Of a stretch of DNA of 64,000 nucleotides, positions 1 to 7,965 are shown one piece after another. Numbering within the stretch: the stretch's first letter is position 1; each line of letters starts with the position of its first letter. The notes under the pieces were generated by a model, which searched no databases, was not told the origin of the DNA, and saw only the letters and a program-made list of their open reading frames with translations. The stretch is from positions 124,001 to 188,000 of the forward strand of contig NZ_RKLR01000002.1 of the NCBI RefSeq assembly GCF_019599465.1, written 5' to 3'. The translations under genes and the position numbers were made by a program. The DNA comes from Haloarcula rubra (GTDB lineage Archaea > Halobacteriota > Halobacteria > Halobacteriales > Haloarculaceae).

Positions 1-563
1 ATGACGACGTCCGACTCGTTCTTGACCCGCGTCGTCAGGCGATACTGGTCGTCGCCGAGGTCCTCGACGATTTCGCACTCGGCGGTGAGACGGTCGTCGA
101 TACGTACGGGGTTGTGGAACTCGAGGTCCTGCGAGAGGTAGATAGTCAGTCCAGGCAGGCGCGCGAGGGCCGCGCTGATGAGACTGCCGACGAGCGTCCC
201 GTGGGCGATACGACCGCGGAACCGTGTCTGCTCGGCGAACTCGTCGTCGAGGTGGAGCGGGTTCGTGTCCCCGCTCGCGGCGGCGAACTGCTTGACGTCG
301 CCGTCGGAGATGGTCTTGGTGAACTCGACGCGGTCGCCGACGCCCAGGTCGTCCGGGTGGTCCTCGGAGATCGTGACGTGCCACTCGGGCAGGTCCTCGT
401 TCGGTTCGATACGCTCGGCAGGGGGGGCAGCGGCGTCCTCGTCCTGCTGGACGCCGAACGCCGCGAACGCTGCTCGGTTCGCCGCGACGACGCTGTTGAA
501 CATGTGGGAAGAAGTCTCGGTCCACGTATCGAGCAGCGGATTCCGATGTGATTCAGAACTCAT
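1..563 (-). CDS. phaJ: MaoC-family (R)-specific enoyl-CoA hydratase, 3' end cut by window
   Basis: Reading leftward from ATG at 563, at least 187 residues are present and the C-terminus lies outside the window. The hydratase-2 motif sits at residues 98-110 (GDTNPLHLDDEFA), with the expected catalytic Asp99 and His104 in D-x4-H spacing, followed by RFRGRIAHGTL. MaoC/PhaJ enzymes hydrate trans-2-enoyl-CoA to (R)-3-hydroxyacyl-CoA, the monomer used by PHA synthase. It is divergent from phaR-phaP-phaE-phaC, a linkage known from haloarchaeal PHA loci, which supports a role in monomer supply. A TATA-like element lies about 30 bases upstream, so the mRNA is probably leaderless or nearly so. Confidence 0.88.
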   Translation of the reverse strand, partial: MSSESHRNPLLDTWTETSSHMFNSVVAANRAAFAAFGVQQDEDAAAPPAERIEPNEDLPEWHVTISEDHPDDLGVGDRVEFTKTISDGDVKQFAAASGDTNPLHLDDEFAEQTRFRGRIAHGTLVGSLISAALARLPGLTIYLSQDLEFHNPVRIDDRLTAECEIVEDLGDDQYRLTTRVKNESDVV

Positions 564-587
564 CGATGGGTCGTATTTAGCGGTCCG

Positions 588-599
588 GCTATTAAATCT
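588..599 (-). promoter_or_regulatory. TATA element of the maoC/phaJ gene
   Basis: On the minus strand the sequence AGATTTAATAG lies about 28-33 bases before the ATG at 563. This is the spacing expected for a haloarchaeal TATA box driving a near-leaderless transcript. Confidence 0.5.
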
Positions 600-729
600 T
601 GGTGTTATTTCGTCCTCGATGGCCACGAGACGGCTTCTACCGACCGACAACGGCGTAATGGCGGCTCGATGACGACTCCAACGGCGGCGAACGCGTCGCT
701 CACCATCTCTCATCACCTCGCACCATTCA

Positions 730-774
730 ATGGTACTCAATGGTATCAGATGGTAAATCGGGGGAAGTTTTAAG
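730..774 (+). promoter_or_regulatory. pha promoter with three helically phased ATGGTA repeats
   Basis: ATGGTA occurs at 730-735, 740-745 and 750-755, exactly 10 bases apart, so all three copies face the same side of the helix. They are followed by a purine-rich BRE-like stretch and the TATA-like TTTTAAG at 768-774, about 30 bases before phaR. The position just upstream of the BRE/TATA suits an operator or activator site. The adjacent AbrB-type PhaR is the obvious candidate ligand, because a Haloferax PhaR is known to bind its own promoter. The binding itself is inference. Confidence 0.6.
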
Positions 775-802
775 TCACTGAACAGTGTAGTGAGTAGTAC
801 AG

Positions 803-1102
803 ATGGCCGAAGAGGACGATGGTCTGATGTGGCCCCCGATGTTCAAGGGGATGCAGCAGGCGAGCGAGAACGCGATGGAACAGCAGCAGCAGCTGATGAA
901 GCAGATGTTCGCGAGCGGCGGCATGCCGAGCTTCGATATGAATCAGCTCGGCGCGATGAGTCAGATGGCGACGTTCAAGACCCGCGTCCAGAGCGGCGGA
1001 CGAATCAGCATCCCCGACGCCGAGCGTGAAGCGCTCGGAATCGAAGAAGGCGATATCGTCCAGACAGTCGTCCTCCCGGTCAGCAACAACAACAGCGAGT
1101 AA
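803..1102 (+). CDS. phaR: AbrB/SpoVT-type regulator of PHA genes (PhaR)
   Basis: 99 residues. The N-terminal half is Met/Gln-rich and probably helical. The C-terminal half (about 57-92) is a swapped-hairpin AbrB domain (FKTRVQSGGRISIPDAERE then LGIEEGDIV). In haloarchaea a protein of this kind precedes phaP, associates with the PHA granule and represses the phaRP promoter, coupling phasin level to granule surface. The start at 803 is chosen because it gives a protein with the expected acidic N-terminus and follows the TATA element at 768 by about 30 bases. phaP begins 7 bases after the stop, so the two are probably co-transcribed. Confidence 0.85.
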   Translation: MAEEDDGLMWPPMFKGMQQASENAMEQQQQLMKQMFASGGMPSFDMNQLGAMSQMATFKTRVQSGGRISIPDAEREALGIEEGDIVQTVVLPVSNNNSE

Positions 1103-1109
1103 TACAACA

Positions 1110-1661
1110 ATGGTAGACTACACAACCCCCGTCACGACCGCTTTCGAAATGCAGCGCGCGTCCATCGAACAGAGCCAGAAGGCCCTCGAACAGACCGTCT
1201 CGTTCCAGCAGAACGTCAACGAGGCCGTCATCGACAGCCTCGACACGCAGGAGTCGGCCCAGCGCCGCGGTGTCGAGCTCTCGAAGACCGTCTTCCACAG
1301 CTACCTCGACGCCGTCGAGAGTACGGTCCCCGGCATGGCCGGCACCGTCGACGAGGTCCGTCAGGCCGTCGACGAGCAGTACGACTTCCTGCTCGAGAAC
1401 CACGCCGAAGTGTTCGACAACCTCGAGAGCGAACTCGTCGAAGGCGTCGAGTCCTACGACGAGCTGACCGCCGACTACGTCGACGCCGTCGACGAGCAGG
1501 TCCAGCTCCTCGTCGAGGCCCACGAGGAACTCGAGTCCCAGTCCGTCGAGGTCGCCGAGCAGTTCGGTGACCAGCTCGAAGAGGTCCAGGAGCAGGTCGA
1601 GGAGATGCAGGAGCAGGTCGAAGAAGTGCAGGCGCAGGCCGCTGACGCCGTCGAAGCGTAA
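1110..1661 (+). CDS. phaP: Phasin, PHA granule-associated protein
   Basis: 183 residues from the ATG at 1110, which follows the phaR stop by 7 bases. In-frame sequence upstream lies inside phaR and is not used. The protein is almost entirely heptad-like, acidic and Gln-rich. The C-terminal 30-40 residues are a repetitive coiled coil built from EEVQEQVEEMQEQVEEV-type units. Phasins coat PHA granules and control their number and size. Identification rests on position between phaR and phaE, size and coiled-coil character, since phasins have no catalytic motif. A T6 run follows the stop. Confidence 0.82.
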   Translation: MVDYTTPVTTAFEMQRASIEQSQKALEQTVSFQQNVNEAVIDSLDTQESAQRRGVELSKTVFHSYLDAVESTVPGMAGTVDEVRQAVDEQYDFLLENHAEVFDNLESELVEGVESYDELTADYVDAVDEQVQLLVEAHEELESQSVEVAEQFGDQLEEVQEQVEEMQEQVEEVQAQAADAVEA

Positions 1662-1671
1662 CGAACCAGCC

Positions 1672-1678
1672 GTTTTTT
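1672..1678 (+). terminator. Oligo-T terminator after phaP
   Basis: CGTTTTTTG lies 11 bases after the phaP stop. A short T run after a GC-rich end is the usual archaeal intrinsic terminator. It suggests that phaRP and phaEC are separate or only partly coupled transcription units. Confidence 0.4.
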
Positions 1679-1714
1679 GTGCGCGAGCGCGCGAGATACA
1701 CTTAGACTACAATT

Positions 1715-2260
1715 ATGAGCGATACGAACCAGATGCAAGACGAATGGGCGGAGATGGTCGAACAGATGAACGACGCCGTCGCCGACTCGATGGAACAGAA
1801 CATGAAGGCCCAAGCGGCCTTCGTCGAGTCGTGGGCCGACGCCGTAGAAGACTCCATCCCGGAGGAAGACGAACTCTCCGAGGGACTGCAAGGCTACAAC
1901 GCGGCCTACGAGGAGTGGGTCAACGCGGCCGAGCAGATGGTCGAGCGCTCGACCGAGGCCGCGCAGGGCGAGGACGTCGACCCCGCCGAGTTCCGCGACA
2001 TCTGGCTCCAGTCGGCCAACGAGGCGTTCAAGCACGTGATGGGCACGTCGGCGTTCGCCGCGGCCAACGGCCAGCTCGTCGAGTCGATGATGGAGATGCA
2101 ACAGGAGGCCGACGAACTCAACCAGGACGCCATCGCCCAGATGGGATTCCCGACCCGCGACGACATGGACGAGGTCGCAGAGCGACTCGTCGAGGTCGAA
2201 CGCCGCCAGCACGCCGTCGAGGAGAAGCTCGACCGGGTCCTCGAACACCTCGAGGAGTAA
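1715..2260 (+). CDS. phaE: Class III PHA synthase subunit PhaE
   Basis: 181 residues, acidic and helical, with the short size typical of haloarchaeal PhaE (bacterial PhaE is about twice as long). The region around residues 40-110 (tryptophan-containing helices such as EEWVNAAEQMVERS) and a C-terminal coiled coil ending in VLEHLEE match the PhaE pattern. PhaE is the non-catalytic partner that activates PhaC in class III synthases. phaC starts 4 bases after its stop, so the subunits are co-translated. The assignment depends largely on the neighbouring phaC. Confidence 0.85.
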   Translation: MSDTNQMQDEWAEMVEQMNDAVADSMEQNMKAQAAFVESWADAVEDSIPEEDELSEGLQGYNAAYEEWVNAAEQMVERSTEAAQGEDVDPAEFRDIWLQSANEAFKHVMGTSAFAAANGQLVESMMEMQQEADELNQDAIAQMGFPTRDDMDEVAERLVEVERRQHAVEEKLDRVLEHLEE

Positions 2261-2263
2261 GCC

Positions 2264-3691
2264 ATGTCCAGTAACCCATTCAATCCGTTCAAGGCTGCGC
2301 TCGACTGGCAGACGAAGACGATAGAGTCGATGTCCGAGGCCGCCGAGACGAGTCAGGTCGCCGACGAACGGCTCGAACTGATGGAGTCCGTCGAGGTCGG
2401 TCAGACCCCCTCGGAGGTCGTCTACGAGGAGAACAAGCTCGAACTCCTCCACTACGACGCCGAGGCTGCCGGCATCGAGGTGGCCGAAGAGGACAAGGAA
2501 GCGGTGCCCATCCTCATCGTCTACGCGCTCATCAACCGCCCGTACATCCTCGACCTGCAGGAGGAGCGGTCGGTGGTCCGGCGCCTGCTCGAGGCCGGCC
2601 ACGACGTCTACCTCATCGACTGGAACGAGCCCTCGCGGCTCGACCAGCACCTGACGCTGGACGACTACGTCAACCGCTACATGGACAACTGCGTCGACGT
2701 GGTCCGCGAGCGCTCCGGGCAGGACGCCATCAACATCCTCGGGTACTGTATGGGCGGTACGATGTCGGTGATGTACACCGCCCTCCACGAGGAGAAGGTC
2801 AACACGCTCGGCCTGATGGCCGCCGGCCTCTGTTTCGACCAGACCGGCGGTGTGCTCGAAGAGTGGGGCTCCGACGAGTACTACGACCCCCAGGACGTCG
2901 TCGACACGTTCGGCAACGTCCCCGCAGATATGCTCGACATCGGCTTCGCGCTGATGGACCCCGTCGACAACTACGTCTCGAAGTACATCCGCCTCGCCGA
3001 GAACTTAGAGAACGAATCGTTCGTCGAGAACTTCGGCCGGATGGAGAAGTGGCTCGGTGACGGCATCGACGTCGCCGGCGACGCCTACGTCCAGTTCCTC
3101 GAGGACGTCTATCAGGACAACAAGCTCTACAAGAACGAACTGGAACTCGACGGCAAGCACGTCGACCTCGAGAACATCGACATGCCCGTCCTCCAGCTCA
3201 TGGGCGAGTACGACCACCTCATCCCGCCGGAGGCCTCGAAGCCGTTCACCGACGTCATCCCGAGCGAGGACACGAAGACCATCGAGTTCTCGACGGGTCA
3301 CATCGGCCTGTCGGTGTCCTCCTCGACGCACGCGGACCTCTGGCCCGAGGTGGCCGAGTGGTACAGCGAGCGCAACCCGTCCGACGAGGTCGACATCGAG
3401 GTCGAGTCCCCCGGCGAGACGGCCGCCGAAGCCGTCGAAGAGGTCGCCGACGACGTCGTCGACGCGACCGAAGACGACGCGGCCGACGACGCCGTCGAGG
3501 CCGAGGAGTTCGGCACCGAGGCCGGCGCCGACGTCGAGACCGTCTCGGGCATCGGCCCGACCTACGCCGACCGCCTGCGCGCCGCCGGCGTCGAGACCGT
3601 CGGCGACCTCGCGGGGTACGACGCCGCCGAACTCGCGGACATCGCCGAGACGACCGAGTCCCGCGCACGGGACTGGCTCGACCAGCTCTAG
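2264..3691 (+). CDS. phaC: Class III PHA synthase catalytic subunit PhaC with C-terminal helix-hairpin-helix extension
   Basis: 475 residues. An alpha/beta-hydrolase core (about 40-370) contains the lipase-like box GYCMGG with nucleophile Cys162, and the probable triad partners Asp317 (GEYDHLIP) and His346 (STGHIG). The enzyme polymerises (R)-3-hydroxyacyl-CoA into PHA at the granule surface. After residue 375 comes a very acidic Ala/Glu/Asp linker. It ends in a compact helix-hairpin-helix-like domain (about 424-475, [20 protein letters not shown]) of the type common in nucleic-acid-binding and halophile proteins. Bacterial class III PhaC stops near residue 360, so the extension is an archaeal addition of unknown role. 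Confidence 0.93.
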   Translation: MSSNPFNPFKAALDWQTKTIESMSEAAETSQVADERLELMESVEVGQTPSEVVYEENKLELLHYDAEAAGIEVAEEDKEAVPILIVYALINRPYILDLQEERSVVRRLLEAGHDVYLIDWNEPSRLDQHLTLDDYVNRYMDNCVDVVRERSGQDAINILGYCMGGTMSVMYTALHEEKVNTLGLMAAGLCFDQTGGVLEEWGSDEYYDPQDVVDTFGNVPADMLDIGFALMDPVDNYVSKYIRLAENLENESFVENFGRMEKWLGDGIDVAGDAYVQFLEDVYQDNKLYKNELELDGKHVDLENIDMPVLQLMGEYDHLIPPEASKPFTDVIPSEDTKTIEFSTGHIGLSVSSSTHADLWPEVAEWYSERNPSDEVDIEVESPGETAAEAVEEVADDVVDATEDDAADDAVEAEEFGTEAGADVETVSGIGPTYADRLRAAGVETVGDLAGYDAAELADIAETTESRARDWLDQL

Positions 3692-3731
3692 CCCGGCGAC
3701 ACCTTTTCTCACTGCCCGCCGAAGCATCGCT

Positions 3732-4181
3732 ATGCGCGTCTCCGTCATCGGCGGGTCCAGCGTGACAGACGAACAGTACCGACAGGCACGGACAGTCGGG
3801 CGGTTGCTCGGCGAACAGGGCCACGAGGTCGTCTGTGGCGGCCTGACCGGCGTCATGGAAGCGGTCTGTAAGGGTGCCAGCGAGACCGGCGGCCACACTA
3901 TCGGCATCCTCCCGGGCGAACACCGGGCGGCGGCCAACGACTACGTCGACACCGTCGTCGCCACCGGGATGGGCAGCGCCCGCAACGTCCTCGTCGTCAT
4001 GAACGGCGCGGCGGTCGTCGCCGTCGACGGCGGCACCGGGACGCTCTCGGAGCTGGGTCACGCGCTCGACATGGGACGGCCGGTCGCCGGACTGGGGACA
4101 CACACGGTCGATGGCGTCGACGGCATCGAACACGTCGAGACGGCCGCCGAAGCGGTCGACTACGTCGAGTCGGCGGTGTAG
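3732..4181 (+). CDS. LOG/TIGR00725-like Rossmann-fold protein
   Basis: 149 residues from ATG 3732; longer in-frame sequence upstream overlaps phaC and is not used. It starts with a dinucleotide-binding-like MRVSVIGGSS. It also has the SLOG-superfamily signatures GLTGVMEAVCKGA and GGTGTLSELGHALD, the latter being the PGGxGTxxE motif of lysine-decarboxylase-like (LOG) proteins in modified form. The family may hydrolyse nucleoside monophosphates or bind nucleotides, but no precise substrate can be given. It follows phaC in the same direction without an obvious functional link. Confidence 0.75.
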   Translation: MRVSVIGGSSVTDEQYRQARTVGRLLGEQGHEVVCGGLTGVMEAVCKGASETGGHTIGILPGEHRAAANDYVDTVVATGMGSARNVLVVMNGAAVVAVDGGTGTLSELGHALDMGRPVAGLGTHTVDGVDGIEHVETAAEAVDYVESAV

Positions 4182-4193
4182 TCGGCGCTCGGG

Positions 4194-5714
4194 TCACTCG
4201 AACCAGTCGACGAAACTCCCGTCGAGTAGCGTCTCCTTCTGCCGGTGGATGTAGGTGGACTGCATCCCCCAGATGGCCTCCGGCAGCGGGACGTGTTCCT
4301 CGACGCGCCGGCGGACGTAGTCGTGTTTCCAGCGGGCCGGCGTGAGTCGACGGTCGACCCGTTCGCGGAGCGGGCGGATGTACGCGTGGGCCTCCTCGGC
4401 GGAGAGCCCGCGCTGTTCGAGGCCCTCGCGGGCGTGTTCGAACAGTTCGCCGTACAGTTCGTCCGTCGACGTCGTGGTCGCGCCGTCGGCCGTTATCCAC
4501 TCGATGTCGGCCCGCAGTCCGTCGCGCGTGGCCGCGTAGAAGTTCTCTTTGGCCGTCTCCCAGTCCAGCGACTGGATGGGGTGTTCGAGTCGCGGCAGAC
4601 TCTCCATCAGACCCGCGAACAGCGCCTCGAAGGCGATGGCGTCGTCGACGGTCGGTTGGGCCGGCAGCGGCCGGAACTCGATGCGGGCGTTGGCCGCAGA
4701 GCGGGTCGCCCCCTCGAACACCGGGCGAATCCACCGCCAGTACGAGCCGTGTTTGTGCCGGAGGTGGACGAACGCGTCGTCGAAGCGGGTGCCGGATTGG
4801 ACGTCCATCGGGACGATGGTGTCGTCGGCGACGATGTCGTCGATGGCGTCCTCGACGGTGTCGAAATCCGGCGGGAAACACACCTTCGGCGGCGTCGGGT
4901 CGTCCTCGGGCGGGTTGAGGACGGACTCGAAGACGCCGATGCGGTGCTCCATATAGGCGTCGTCGAGTATCTCCTCGGCCGGCGCGTCGTCGTAGAGGTC
5001 CGGCGGGAAGAAGGGAGCGTTGACACCGAGTGCGAGCAGCGGCGCGGCGACGCGGAGGGCGTAGCTGAAGTACTCGGGGAGGTCCGGCGCGTGGGGAATC
5101 TGGTAGTGCGGTTGGATGGAGGTGATGAGCGCCTCGGGCATCACCGTCTCCGCCTGCAGGGAGACGTGTGGCGCGTCGAGTTCGAACGCCGAGGGGTAGT
5201 CGGTGTTGGCCATCGTGTGGTACCGCACCGCGTCGGACATGTTGGTCCCGATGCGAACGCCGTCCTCGGAGACGGCGTCACAGAGGTAGCCCTCGGCCGT
5301 CTCGCCGTTCGGCGGCACCGTCCACATCCCGTCGGAGACGAGTCGAATCCCCTCGGTCCCGAGTCGCTGTTGGGCCGGCATCAGCGACGCCTTCAGTTCG
5401 TCGCGCTGGGCCGCCAGTCCGTGGGAGTTCAGTGGCTGTGGGCTGGTCTGCATCTCCGCGTTGTGGAGTCCGAGTTCCTTCTCGAAGCCGATGAGTTCGA
5501 GCAACTGTCGGGGAACTCGCCGGAGGGCGTCGGTCTGGTCGTCGACGGCGTACAGCTCCAGCTCCATCCCGACGATGGCCTCCGTGTTGTCGAACGTTCC
5601 CGACCGGACCTCCTCTTTGAGCTGTTCGGCCTCCTCGCGCGCGTTCGCGTGGAACGCCTCGGGGTCCACGTCGAGCGCCCGTGTGACCGCCGCAGCCAGT
5701 TCCGATGCCGACAT
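4194..5714 (-). CDS. GCS2-like glutamate-cysteine ligase family protein
   Basis: 506 residues. The segment AIVGMELELYAVD near residue 45 and later MSDAVRYHTMANTDYPSAF and NARIEFRPLPAQP resemble the N-terminal Glu/Mg-ATP motif and the later substrate-binding strands of carboxylate-amine ligases of the GCS2/YbdK type. Haloarchaea use gamma-glutamylcysteine in place of glutathione, so a role in low-molecular-weight thiol synthesis is possible. The protein is longer than the usual 360-residue GshA of halophiles, so it may instead be a paralogous ligase with another amine substrate. It converges on the upstream LOG-like gene with a 12-base gap. Confidence 0.6.
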   Translation of the reverse strand: MSASELAAAVTRALDVDPEAFHANAREEAEQLKEEVRSGTFDNTEAIVGMELELYAVDDQTDALRRVPRQLLELIGFEKELGLHNAEMQTSPQPLNSHGLAAQRDELKASLMPAQQRLGTEGIRLVSDGMWTVPPNGETAEGYLCDAVSEDGVRIGTNMSDAVRYHTMANTDYPSAFELDAPHVSLQAETVMPEALITSIQPHYQIPHAPDLPEYFSYALRVAAPLLALGVNAPFFPPDLYDDAPAEEILDDAYMEHRIGVFESVLNPPEDDPTPPKVCFPPDFDTVEDAIDDIVADDTIVPMDVQSGTRFDDAFVHLRHKHGSYWRWIRPVFEGATRSAANARIEFRPLPAQPTVDDAIAFEALFAGLMESLPRLEHPIQSLDWETAKENFYAATRDGLRADIEWITADGATTTSTDELYGELFEHAREGLEQRGLSAEEAHAYIRPLRERVDRRLTPARWKHDYVRRRVEEHVPLPEAIWGMQSTYIHRQKETLLDGSFVDWFE

Positions 5715-5792
5715 GGGCGCGGGTTCACGTTCGGACGTGTTAAGTGTGGTCCAGTCACCCCGAGTACGGTACGTCGCCCGGTTCGACGCCGC

Positions 5793-6287
5793 TCACAGCA
5801 GGTCGTCGACGTCGCTGTGGGTCTCCGCAAGCGGGTCTGCGTCGGGCGTCGACAGCGCCCCCTCGACGGCGTCGCGGGCCGCCGGAACCGGGTCGTGGCT
5901 CTCGACGTAGGCCGCCAGCGCGAACGTGCGCTCGCCGACGTCGGCGAGCGTCCGAGCGTCGCCCCGTGAGAGCGTCCCCGAGAGCCAGTCCCGGACGATA
6001 TCGCGGCCACGCGGTCCGAGCGGGGACACCTGCTCGCCGAGGAGGTGGAGCGTCTTCGCCGCGGTCACCGGCGGGACGCCCGCCGCGTGCCCGCAGTCGT
6101 CGACGGCGTTACCGGCGGCGTACGACTCGACCACCGTCGCCGCCGCCTCGGCCGAACACGGCAACGCCTCGGCGAACGGCCCCAACCGCTCGGCCAGTGG
6201 CGCGTCGGTGTCGTCGACGGCTGCCACCCCACAGTCGCGTTGCCGCTCGGTCACCTCGACGCCTGCGGCGATGTCTGCCAACCCCAT
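5793..6287 (-). CDS. Conserved haloarchaeal hypothetical protein
   Basis: 164 residues from the ATG at 6287 (MGLADIAAGVEV). This start is preferred because a TATA-like element lies about 25-30 bases upstream; the longer frame to 6359 would include the promoter. The protein is acidic, Ala-rich and helical, with cysteines at CGVAAV, LPCSAE and DDCGHAAG and a middle section PPVTAAKTLHLLGEQVSPL that looks like a helix-turn-helix. No catalytic motif is visible. It sits between the GCS2-like ligase and the TFB gene and is transcribed away from TFB. Confidence 0.7.
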   Translation of the reverse strand: MGLADIAAGVEVTERQRDCGVAAVDDTDAPLAERLGPFAEALPCSAEAAATVVESYAAGNAVDDCGHAAGVPPVTAAKTLHLLGEQVSPLGPRGRDIVRDWLSGTLSRGDARTLADVGERTFALAAYVESHDPVPAARDAVEGALSTPDADPLAETHSDVDDLL

Positions 6288-6308
6288 TGGTACAACGATT
6301 ATCGTCCC

Positions 6309-6320
6309 GTAATTTAAGGA
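6309..6320 (-). promoter_or_regulatory. TATA element for the gene starting at 6287
   Basis: Minus-strand CCTTAAATTACG is centred about 28 bases before the ATG at 6287, as expected for a leaderless transcript. Confidence 0.5.
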
Positions 6321-6423
6321 TGGTGTCTCGGGTCGCCGTCGACGCGAGCGGTCGCTCACGTACCTACCGGTGACCGGTCGGTAGTAGCGCCCGAAACCGC
6401 CCGCAGACGGGCGCTTCCATCGG

Positions 6424-6431
6424 TTTTTTAA
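6424..6431 (+). promoter_or_regulatory. TATA element of the TFB gene
   Basis: TTTTTTAA lies 30 bases before the ATG at 6461, again predicting a leaderless message. Confidence 0.5.
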
Positions 6432-6460
6432 CCCGCCACCCGGCCGTAGCTCGAACTACG

Positions 6461-7321
6461 ATGAGCACGACTACGACGGGGTGCCCCGAGTGCGACGGTG
6501 CACTCCGACAGGACGGCACGGAGACGGTGTGTGACCGCTGCGGACTGGTCGTTGGCGAGGACACCATCGACCGGGGGCCGGAGTGGCGCAGTTTCGCCGA
6601 CGACGACATCCAGCGGGCCCGGACCGGTGCGCCGCTGACCCGGTCGCGCCACGACCGTGGCCTCTCGACGGACATCGGCCGCTCGACGCGGCTCAAGGGT
6701 CGGAAGCGCCGGCAGATGGCCCGGCTCCGCCGCGAACACCGTCGCGCACAGGTCAGTTCCAAACGCGAGCGTAATCAGATATACGCGTTCACCGAGATTC
6801 GGCGCGTCGTCGGGTCGCTCGGTCTCTCCGACGCCATCCGTGACCGGGCCTGTGTCCTCTTCGAGTCGGCGCAGAACGAGGACCTGCTGCAGGGGCGGTC
6901 GCTGGAGGGGTTCGCCGCCGCCGCGGTGTACGCCACCTGCCGGACGGAGGGCGTCGCCCGGACCGTCGAAGAGCTGTGTCGCGCGGCCCGCGCCGACCCG
7001 GACGAACTCCGGGCCGCGTACGACGCGCTCAACCGTGACCTCGGTCTACCGACGGGACCCATCGACCCCCGCGAGTACGTCCCCCGGTTCGCGACGGAAC
7101 TGGACCTCTCGGAGGGCGTTCGCAGTCGCGCGGAGGAGTTGGTCACGGAGGCCCGCGACCGGAACATCGTCGGCGGGCGCAACCCTGCCGGCGTCGCCGC
7201 GGCGTGTCTCTACACGGCGGCACAGGAACGGGGCGTCGCGCTGACACAGGCCGAAGCGGCCGAGGTGGGCGACGTGACGCCGGTGACGCTCCGGGGGACC
7301 TACACAGAGCTACAGTCGTAG
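6461..7321 (+). CDS. tfb: Transcription initiation factor IIB
   Basis: 286 residues. The N-terminal zinc ribbon has Cys8, Cys11, Cys24 and Cys27 (CPEC and CDRC). It is followed by the B-finger region GPEWRSF and the basic B-linker (RLKGRKRRQMARLRRE). Two cyclin-like repeats follow (about 105-190 and 200-286; LEGFAAAAVYATCR and NPAGVAAACLYTAA are the matching repeat signatures). TFB recruits RNA polymerase to TBP-bound promoters, and haloarchaea carry several paralogues with different promoter preference. The gene is leaderless and its last 22 bases overlap the convergent MinD-like gene. Confidence 0.95.
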   Translation: MSTTTTGCPECDGALRQDGTETVCDRCGLVVGEDTIDRGPEWRSFADDDIQRARTGAPLTRSRHDRGLSTDIGRSTRLKGRKRRQMARLRREHRRAQVSSKRERNQIYAFTEIRRVVGSLGLSDAIRDRACVLFESAQNEDLLQGRSLEGFAAAAVYATCRTEGVARTVEELCRAARADPDELRAAYDALNRDLGLPTGPIDPREYVPRFATELDLSEGVRSRAEELVTEARDRNIVGGRNPAGVAAACLYTAAQERGVALTQAEAAEVGDVTPVTLRGTYTELQS

Positions 7322-7965
7322 ACGGCCGCCGCGAGTTCTTCGAAGGCGCCACGCGCACGCGAGTCCGGCGCAGTCTGCCGAACCGGGACGCCGTGGCGCT
7401 GGGCCGTCGCAAGCGCGTCGCTGTCGGGTATCGTGACGACAGGAGCACCGAATCGGTCGGCGACCGGTCGCGTCGCCGGGTCCGACCCGGTTCGGTTGAG
7501 GACGACGCGACAGAGCCCGGCGTCCAGTTCGCGGGCGAGTTCGCGCACCCGGAGCGCGTCGGCAATAGCGGCCGTCGACGGCGTCGTCACCACCACCGCC
7601 GCATCGGCGACCGTGAGGGGGAGTCCGACGTCGGCGCGCAGGCCGGCCGGCGAGTCCACGACGACCCAGCGGTAGGTCCGGTCGAGCGTTGCCAGCGCGT
7701 CGGTCAGTGCTCGCGGGTCGGCCGCTCGGGCCCCCGCGAGCGTCCGCCCGCAGGGCACGGTCGTCACCGGCCCGTCGGGACGAACCGCCTCGTGGACGGT
7801 CGCTCGGCCCGCGAGGACGTCGTGGAGGTCCGGGCCGTGGCCGGCCGGCAGGTCCGCCATCGCGAGGTCGCCGTCGACGACCACGCCGTCGAGTTCGGCC
7901 GCGAGGTTGTACGCGACCGTCGACTTCCCGACGCCGCCCTTCCCGCCGGTGACGGCCAGAATCAT
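7300..7965 (-). CDS. MinD/ParA-like P-loop ATPase
   Basis: 221 residues from ATG 7965. It has a deviant Walker A KGGVGKST at residues 9-16, a switch region VVDGDLAMADL and a Walker-B-like VVVDSPAG, all typical of the MinD/ParA/SRP-like GTPase class. Such proteins dimerise on ATP and position cargo on DNA or membrane. It is shorter than canonical MinD (about 260 residues). No clear amphipathic C-terminal membrane-targeting helix is visible, so the target is unknown. The start codon overlaps the end of the next gene upstream by 4 bases, so it is the last gene of the MCM-containing leftward operon. Confidence 0.85.
   Translation of the reverse strand: MILAVTGGKGGVGKSTVAYNLAAELDGVVVDGDLAMADLPAGHGPDLHDVLAGRATVHEAVRPDGPVTTVPCGRTLAGARAADPRALTDALATLDRTYRWVVVDSPAGLRADVGLPLTVADAAVVVTTPSTAAIADALRVRELARELDAGLCRVVLNRTGSDPATRPVADRFGAPVVTIPDSDALATAQRHGVPVRQTAPDSRARGAFEELAAAVYDCSSV

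Noticed and set aside
4245-5969. 574-codon plus-strand frame
   Set aside because: Antisense to the GCS2-like gene; no start signal and Val/Arg-rich.
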